DNA of 17,456 nucleotides from Methanosarcinales archaeon. GTDB lineage: Archaea; Halobacteriota; Methanosarcinia; Methanosarcinales; Methanogasteraceae. The translations under genes were made by a program, and so were the position numbers. Shown here one piece after another: positions 14,194 to 17,456 of this stretch (positions are counted from its first letter, which is position 1; each line of letters begins with the position of its first letter). The notes beneath the pieces are model-generated. The model was not told the DNA's origin, ran no database searches, and worked only from the letters and a program-made list of their open reading frames with translations. The DNA is taken from the NCBI GenBank assembly GCA_030672605.1, contig DAOVGE010000207.1, forward strand, positions 1-17,456, read 5' to 3'.

Positions 14194-14547
14194 AGTACTC
14201 AGTTGGGGTGGTATCTGTGTTAAACTTCCTCAACGCTTGATCGGGGGCGCCCGGGATGGTTAAGTATTGTCTGAATAAATAATATGGCGTGGATACATCT
14301 CGCGACCGATTGCACATTCTTGCATGTTGTCGCTCCGGCGCCGACTGCGTATGTGGTGCTGCTCTTGTCTGCCATACTCTGCTCCGATCGGATGGCTCAT
14401 GTTGAAACAGCGTATTGGCATTGTATAAGCGAATTCATTATAAATTTATACACTATTATTAATATAATTGCGAAAGGTATTTATTGGTCGAGGGTTTGGT
14501 AAACAGTGCATCATGGCGATATGCCATTGACAGAGGTGGTTGTATAT
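14194..14547. other. Divergent intergenic region, AT-rich promoter DNA
   Basis: This separates aroE (-) from the surface protein gene (+). It holds AT-rich ATTATAAATTTATA at about 14437-14450 and TTTATTGG near 14480, candidate TATA elements for the rightward gene. A 72-codon frame from 14284 (MAWIHLATDC...) contains a hydrophobic stretch but no recognisable family, and I do not call it a gene. Confidence 0.45.
14532..14538 (+). promoter_or_regulatory. Strong ribosome binding site deciding the surface protein start
   Basis: GAGGTGG lies nine bases before ATG 14548. It selects this start over the in-frame GTG at 14506, whose extra 14 residues would precede the signal peptide. Confidence 0.65.
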
Positions 14548-15492
14548 ATGAATAAATCACGAAATAAAACACGCATAACAAGTGTTGCGGTAACGCTTGT
14601 TGTCATACTGATGCTGGTATTTTCCGGACCATCGAGCGCAGTTATGGTGGAACTGGACCTGGCGGGTCTGAGCAACAGGGAAATTGGGCAGTCCGGGTAC
14701 TTCTATTTCAATGTGACAATAGGCGGTAATGAGAGAAGCCCTCTGGCAAACTTCACAATAGATGGGCTGCCAGGTATCAATGGTTCTCAGGATGGAAAAC
14801 TGACATTTACCATGGGTGGTGTTGGGACCACAGTTGGCGATAGCATAACTGATGGCAACTACAGGATCGAATTAGTCGAAATACATGGATTGACCGGTGG
14901 CAGCAGTGGTCTTCAGGTATTTGAGTCGAACTACGACTATGCACCATACAATGGCTATGGCAACGGATATTCGTTCACCGGCGATGGTTATGGCTACGGT
15001 TACGGATATGGTTATGGATATGGGACTGAATCTGACTACACCAAACTAGCGTATAAGATAACGGTGGACACAACTGGTGCGACCGCCGGGGCGTATACGA
15101 TAACCGGGACTGTCAACACCGGTCAACCTGTAAAACCAGCCATCCTATCCACTACGGCATCGTTCACCCTTGAATCAAGATCCGCCAGTGGTGGTGGTGG
15201 TGGTGGTAGTGGCACATACCCACCAGGATGGAACGATGTGACACAAACCGCTATCACGACTGCGACTACATCTGCGACTGCGACAGAAGAAGCAACGACC
15301 GTTGCGCCGACTCCGGCGGACTCGATTGACTCGACGAAACCTGATGCGGAACAGACGGCTGCACCAGATGCAGGGAACGAAACAACGCCGTTGAAGCTGA
15401 AGACCGATAAATCCATACCAGGCTTCGCAGCGACCTTTGCAATCGCAGGATTGCTTGCGATCGCTTGCTTGATGATGCGGCGGAAGCGATAA
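14548..15492 (+). CDS. Secreted Gly-Tyr-repeat surface protein with PGF-CTERM-like anchor
   Basis: A 314-residue exported protein with a signal peptide (TSVAVTLVVILMLVFSGPSSA, about 10-30) followed by a beta-rich domain with several N-x-S/T sites. A Gly-Tyr repeat (GYGYGYGYGYGYG) lies around residues 146-160, a six-Gly run near 215-220, and then a Thr/Ala/Pro-rich, probably glycosylated linker. The C-terminus SIPGFAATFAIAGLLAIACL plus MMRRKR has the PGF motif, hydrophobic span and basic tail of archaeosortase substrates, so it is expected to be cut and attached to the membrane lipid. A similar role for signal peptidases and AglJ nearby is contextual inference. The function of the folded domain is unknown. 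Confidence 0.75.
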   Translation: MNKSRNKTRITSVAVTLVVILMLVFSGPSSAVMVELDLAGLSNREIGQSGYFYFNVTIGGNERSPLANFTIDGLPGINGSQDGKLTFTMGGVGTTVGDSITDGNYRIELVEIHGLTGGSSGLQVFESNYDYAPYNGYGNGYSFTGDGYGYGYGYGYGYGTESDYTKLAYKITVDTTGATAGAYTITGTVNTGQPVKPAILSTTASFTLESRSASGGGGGGSGTYPPGWNDVTQTAITTATTSATATEEATTVAPTPADSIDSTKPDAEQTAAPDAGNETTPLKLKTDKSIPGFAATFAIAGLLAIACLMMRRKR

Positions 15493-15503
15493 CGGACACT
15501 GGA

Positions 15504-15539
15504 TTGAAGGGAGAAATCCCTTCAACACCCTTCTTTTTT
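15504..15539 (+). terminator. Hairpin plus T-tract terminator
   Basis: A nine-pair perfect stem (TTGAAGGGA at 15504-15512 with TCCCTTCAA at 15517-15525) closes a GAAA tetraloop, followed by a pyrimidine stretch and six T at 15534-15539. It begins 12 bp after the surface protein stop. Confidence 0.8.
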
Positions 15540-15568
15540 GGTATTTGATCACCACCGCTCGGTTTAAC

Positions 15569-15576
15569 TTTAATAA
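15569..15576 (+). promoter_or_regulatory. TATA box of the marker 14 gene
   Basis: TTTAATAA is centred about 27 bp before ATG 15599, predicting a leaderless transcript. No Shine-Dalgarno sequence lies between it and the start. Confidence 0.5.
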
Positions 15577-15598
15577 CCTGGTCGTGAAAATAGCACCT

Positions 15599-17083
15599 AT
15601 GAGCTTCATCAAGAAATTGTTAGGACCAAAACCGAGGATTGCGAAGAGCCAGCCAATCGACGTGGTGCGCATCAAACCGGATCCGATGTCAATTTACAAA
15701 AAAGAGATCGAGGACTATTACATAGCTGCATCAGTTGAGGTCGGGAACACCACAACCAAGTGCATACTCACGGCAACGAACATGAGCACAGGTATGGCGC
15801 AGCATGTGAACAAGACCGTCAGGATGACAAGGGACGTGCGCCCTCCAAAGGCGGGTGAAGAGGTATTCGGAAAAACGCTCACAGGAGTTCCACTCACAAG
15901 GGAATCGGTATCTGAACTGGTAACAGGCACGATTGCGGACTGTCTCGCTGAGGCAAACATCGATATCAAGACGAATCTCCACTTTGTGGTGCGATCAACC
16001 GGTGTTGTTGCTGGTTTCGCGTCGCCCGAAGAGGTCGGAATATTCATCCAGGCGCTTGCGGACGGCTGTCTGAAAGCAGGAGTGCCGCCAAAGGAGATGA
16101 CTCCGGCGATGTCAATCGACGCAATCCCGGATCAATTCAAAAAACACAGCTTAATCGAGAAGGTTTCATTCCTTGGCGCCGTTGCGGGGGTGCTGCCGCC
16201 AACAGGTGCCACAGGCGTTGAGATCGTCGCAAACGAGATGGAGGGCGAGCTTGCAACGGCGGGTATCAAGGAAGGCGCGAAATGGGCACAGGTCGATTTC
16301 AGGAACCCGTGCCTATCGCTCGATTTCGGGACAACGCTCGACGGCAGGATCACAAATGACGAGCATCCGTACGCAAAGACGATCGGCAACTTCTGCGGGC
16401 TTGCCGGCGCAATACCCGACGCAATCGTGCAGGGTACCGGGCTTGTTGACTCAAAGACCGGAACTGCGCTCGACATATTCAAAGATAAAGTATCGGTGAG
16501 CGGCAAGAAGGCAAAGCAGGCAGAAAAGTACGCAGAGGAGATACATGAGCACATCTCAATTGAGGTTGTGCCTGTCGGGAGAGAACGATACGGCAGCGTC
16601 CCTGTGGATGCGAAAGCAGCAGAGACAATCGGTGTTGTCTTGATCGGATGCGATGTCGGACATGACGGAAGCGACCTCCCCGCGCTTGCAGAGATCGGAA
16701 ATGAGATGTATGCGGAGCACGGAATCGAGATGGTCGCAGCCACAATGGACCCTTCTGCCGCAATATCTGTGCGGCGGCTGGTGCAGACAGCGATTGACGC
16801 AGGGCTTGTGACAAAAGAGACGGCAATTGGAATCACGGGCAGAGCCGGAGTCACCTGCAACAAGCCTGCACTGATACTCAAAGAGATGATCGAGATGAAT
16901 TTCTTTGAGGACGCGGAGAGTCAGGTCGTATTCGTGGACGATGGTCTTGCCAGAGGTGCAGCGGTAATGGCGCGATGTATGAACTCGCTGGGTGTTCCGA
17001 AGAATCCGATCGGCGGAAACCGCGGCGGTGGTTGCGTGCTTGCGGAGAGAATTGCGCTGCAGAATGATGGGATGGGGTGGTGA
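15599..17083 (+). CDS. Methanogenesis marker protein 14
   Basis: A 494-residue conserved protein recognised as methanogenesis marker 14 (TIGR03285), found with methyl-coenzyme M reductase in methanogens and relatives; its function is not established. SVEVGNTTTKCILTATN at about 45-61 and SLDFGTTLDG look like the phosphate-binding loops of the ASKHA (actin/Hsp70/sugar kinase) superfamily, as in reductive activators of metalloproteins, so an ATP-driven activation role is possible. Other conserved stretches are VRSTGVVAGFASPEE, AIPDAIVQGTG and GGNRGGGCVLAERIALQNDG. I begin at ATG 15599 because homologs start near MSFIKKLLGPKP and a TATA box sits at the correct distance; the frame is open 18 codons further upstream to a TTG. 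It is a single-gene unit isolated by the terminator upstream and intergenic DNA downstream. Confidence 0.9.
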   Translation: MSFIKKLLGPKPRIAKSQPIDVVRIKPDPMSIYKKEIEDYYIAASVEVGNTTTKCILTATNMSTGMAQHVNKTVRMTRDVRPPKAGEEVFGKTLTGVPLTRESVSELVTGTIADCLAEANIDIKTNLHFVVRSTGVVAGFASPEEVGIFIQALADGCLKAGVPPKEMTPAMSIDAIPDQFKKHSLIEKVSFLGAVAGVLPPTGATGVEIVANEMEGELATAGIKEGAKWAQVDFRNPCLSLDFGTTLDGRITNDEHPYAKTIGNFCGLAGAIPDAIVQGTGLVDSKTGTALDIFKDKVSVSGKKAKQAEKYAEEIHEHISIEVVPVGRERYGSVPVDAKAAETIGVVLIGCDVGHDGSDLPALAEIGNEMYAEHGIEMVAATMDPSAAISVRRLVQTAIDAGLVTKETAIGITGRAGVTCNKPALILKEMIEMNFFEDAESQVVFVDDGLARGAAVMARCMNSLGVPKNPIGGNRGGGCVLAERIALQNDGMGW

Positions 17084-17150
17084 ACGTTTTTCGTGGCTTT
17101 GGGACTGTGTCACGGTTGTGTGGATATTTGTGTATATAACCCCGAGATTG

Positions 17151-17256
17151 CACAGATTTCCACGAGAAAGTATGAGGGGGCGGGATCTAAAATGCAAACA
17201 TATCACCAATATCTTGTATGTACCACCATCTTCTTGTGTTAATCTCGTGAAATCTG
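17151..17256. repeat. ATCTGTG/TCTCGTG-type inverted repeat
   Basis: CACAGATTTCCACGAGA at 17151-17167 faces TCTCGTGAAATCTG at 17243-17256, near reverse complements with a 75-nt spacer. It is a third member of the short-unit inverted repeats in this window. Confidence 0.6.
17193..17250 (+). repeat. Dispersed repeat copy B
   Basis: TGCAAACATATCACCAATAT, then CCATCTTCTTGTGTTAATC and TCGTGA match 4946-4997 block by block. Confidence 0.65.
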
Positions 17257-17456
17257 TAATTGTCAATCTGAACATGATCACATGAGCGATCGATGCTAAT
17301 ACATAAGCAACAACAGGAGGATTTTTGGGCACTGTTCAAAAATCCAGTGATAGCCGAACATTGTACCTCATTCTCACATCATTTTCCCCATGTTGCAGGT
17401 GGTAAAACTATTTCATGACGGATTTCACAGCGGCGTTCCATCTAATCCGTGCATCG

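Larger units (their letters stand above)
17084..17456. other. Intergenic right edge with repeats; no supported gene
   Basis: This contains the inverted repeat at 17151-17256 and dispersed repeat copy B. Beyond 17257, AGGAGG at 17315-17320 looks like a ribosome site, but the frames after it are short. A 41-codon frame from 17293 (MLIHKQQQEDFWALFKNPV...) stops at 17418. On the minus strand an open run of 15 codons enters from the edge and stops at 17408-17410. Either could be the end of a gene outside the window; none can be called. Confidence 0.4.

Noticed and set aside
14284..14502. Small membrane protein of 72 residues
   Set aside because: One hydrophobic stretch but no family resemblance, and the second half is made of AT-rich promoter DNA.
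16132..16881. A 249-codon minus-strand frame
   Set aside because: It lies fully inside the marker 14 gene on the opposite strand and has no recognisable domain.
16556..17332. A 258-codon minus-strand frame running past the marker 14 stop
   Set aside because: Most of it is antisense to marker 14 and the rest is low-quality intergenic sequence with repeats.

Overview
The window looks like the chromosome of a methanogen-lineage euryarchaeon (Methanosarcinia, ANME or Syntrophoarchaeum-like). The evidence is methanogenesis marker protein 14, the archaeal phosphomevalonate dehydratase large subunit (aconitase X family), an AglJ-type dolichyl-phosphate glycosyltransferase, an archaeal Pth2, a roadblock protein, Sec11-like signal peptidases with Ser/His catalytic residues, TATA-box promoters close to start codons, and a surface protein with a PGF-type C-terminal sorting signal. 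A 16-heme c-type cytochrome lipoprotein points to a lineage with extracellular or membrane-surface electron transfer. I cannot name the species.

Layout, left to right. 1-204 (-): truncated DUF4258-like small protein with a one-base frameshift. 394-1548 (+): orphan COG2232-type ATP-grasp protein. 1549-2432: 884 bp non-coding stretch with a nested inverted-repeat element. 2433-3176 (+): NrdG2-type radical SAM activase, convergent with the aconitase X protein at 3221-4423 (-). 4424-5049: a second inverted-repeat element. 5050-6102 (-): 16-heme cytochrome, divergent from two tandem signal peptidases (6254-6862 and 6904-7437, +). 7505-10305 (-): an overlapping pair, a very acidic secreted and membrane 7TM protein followed by a RimK-like ATP-grasp ligase. 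10453-12710 (-): roadblock, V4R-like, Hsp20 and AglJ, tightly packed. 12925-14193 (-): pth2 and aroE. 14548-15492 (+): secreted Gly-Tyr-repeat protein with a strong terminator. 15599-17083 (+): marker protein 14. 17084-17456: intergenic repeats.

Several genes concern the cell surface: two signal peptidases, AglJ for N-glycan initiation, a PGF-CTERM-like substrate, a lipoprotein cytochrome and the acidic 7TM protein. No single operon joins them, but the region is rich in envelope functions alongside housekeeping genes.

The best candidate for an undescribed system is the 7TM/ATP-grasp pair. Its two conserved partners are known mainly from bacteria, where the 7TM part is fused to an inactive transglutaminase. 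Here that domain is replaced by a signal peptide, about 190 residues of Asp/Ser/Gly/Glu and a Rossmann-like segment. Other points of interest are the four-fold tetraheme repeat of the cytochrome, two perfect palindromes just upstream of start codons, the nested heptamer-based inverted repeats, and the frameshifted small gene at the left edge. All family assignments are from reading the sequence and memory of the families; no search was run.
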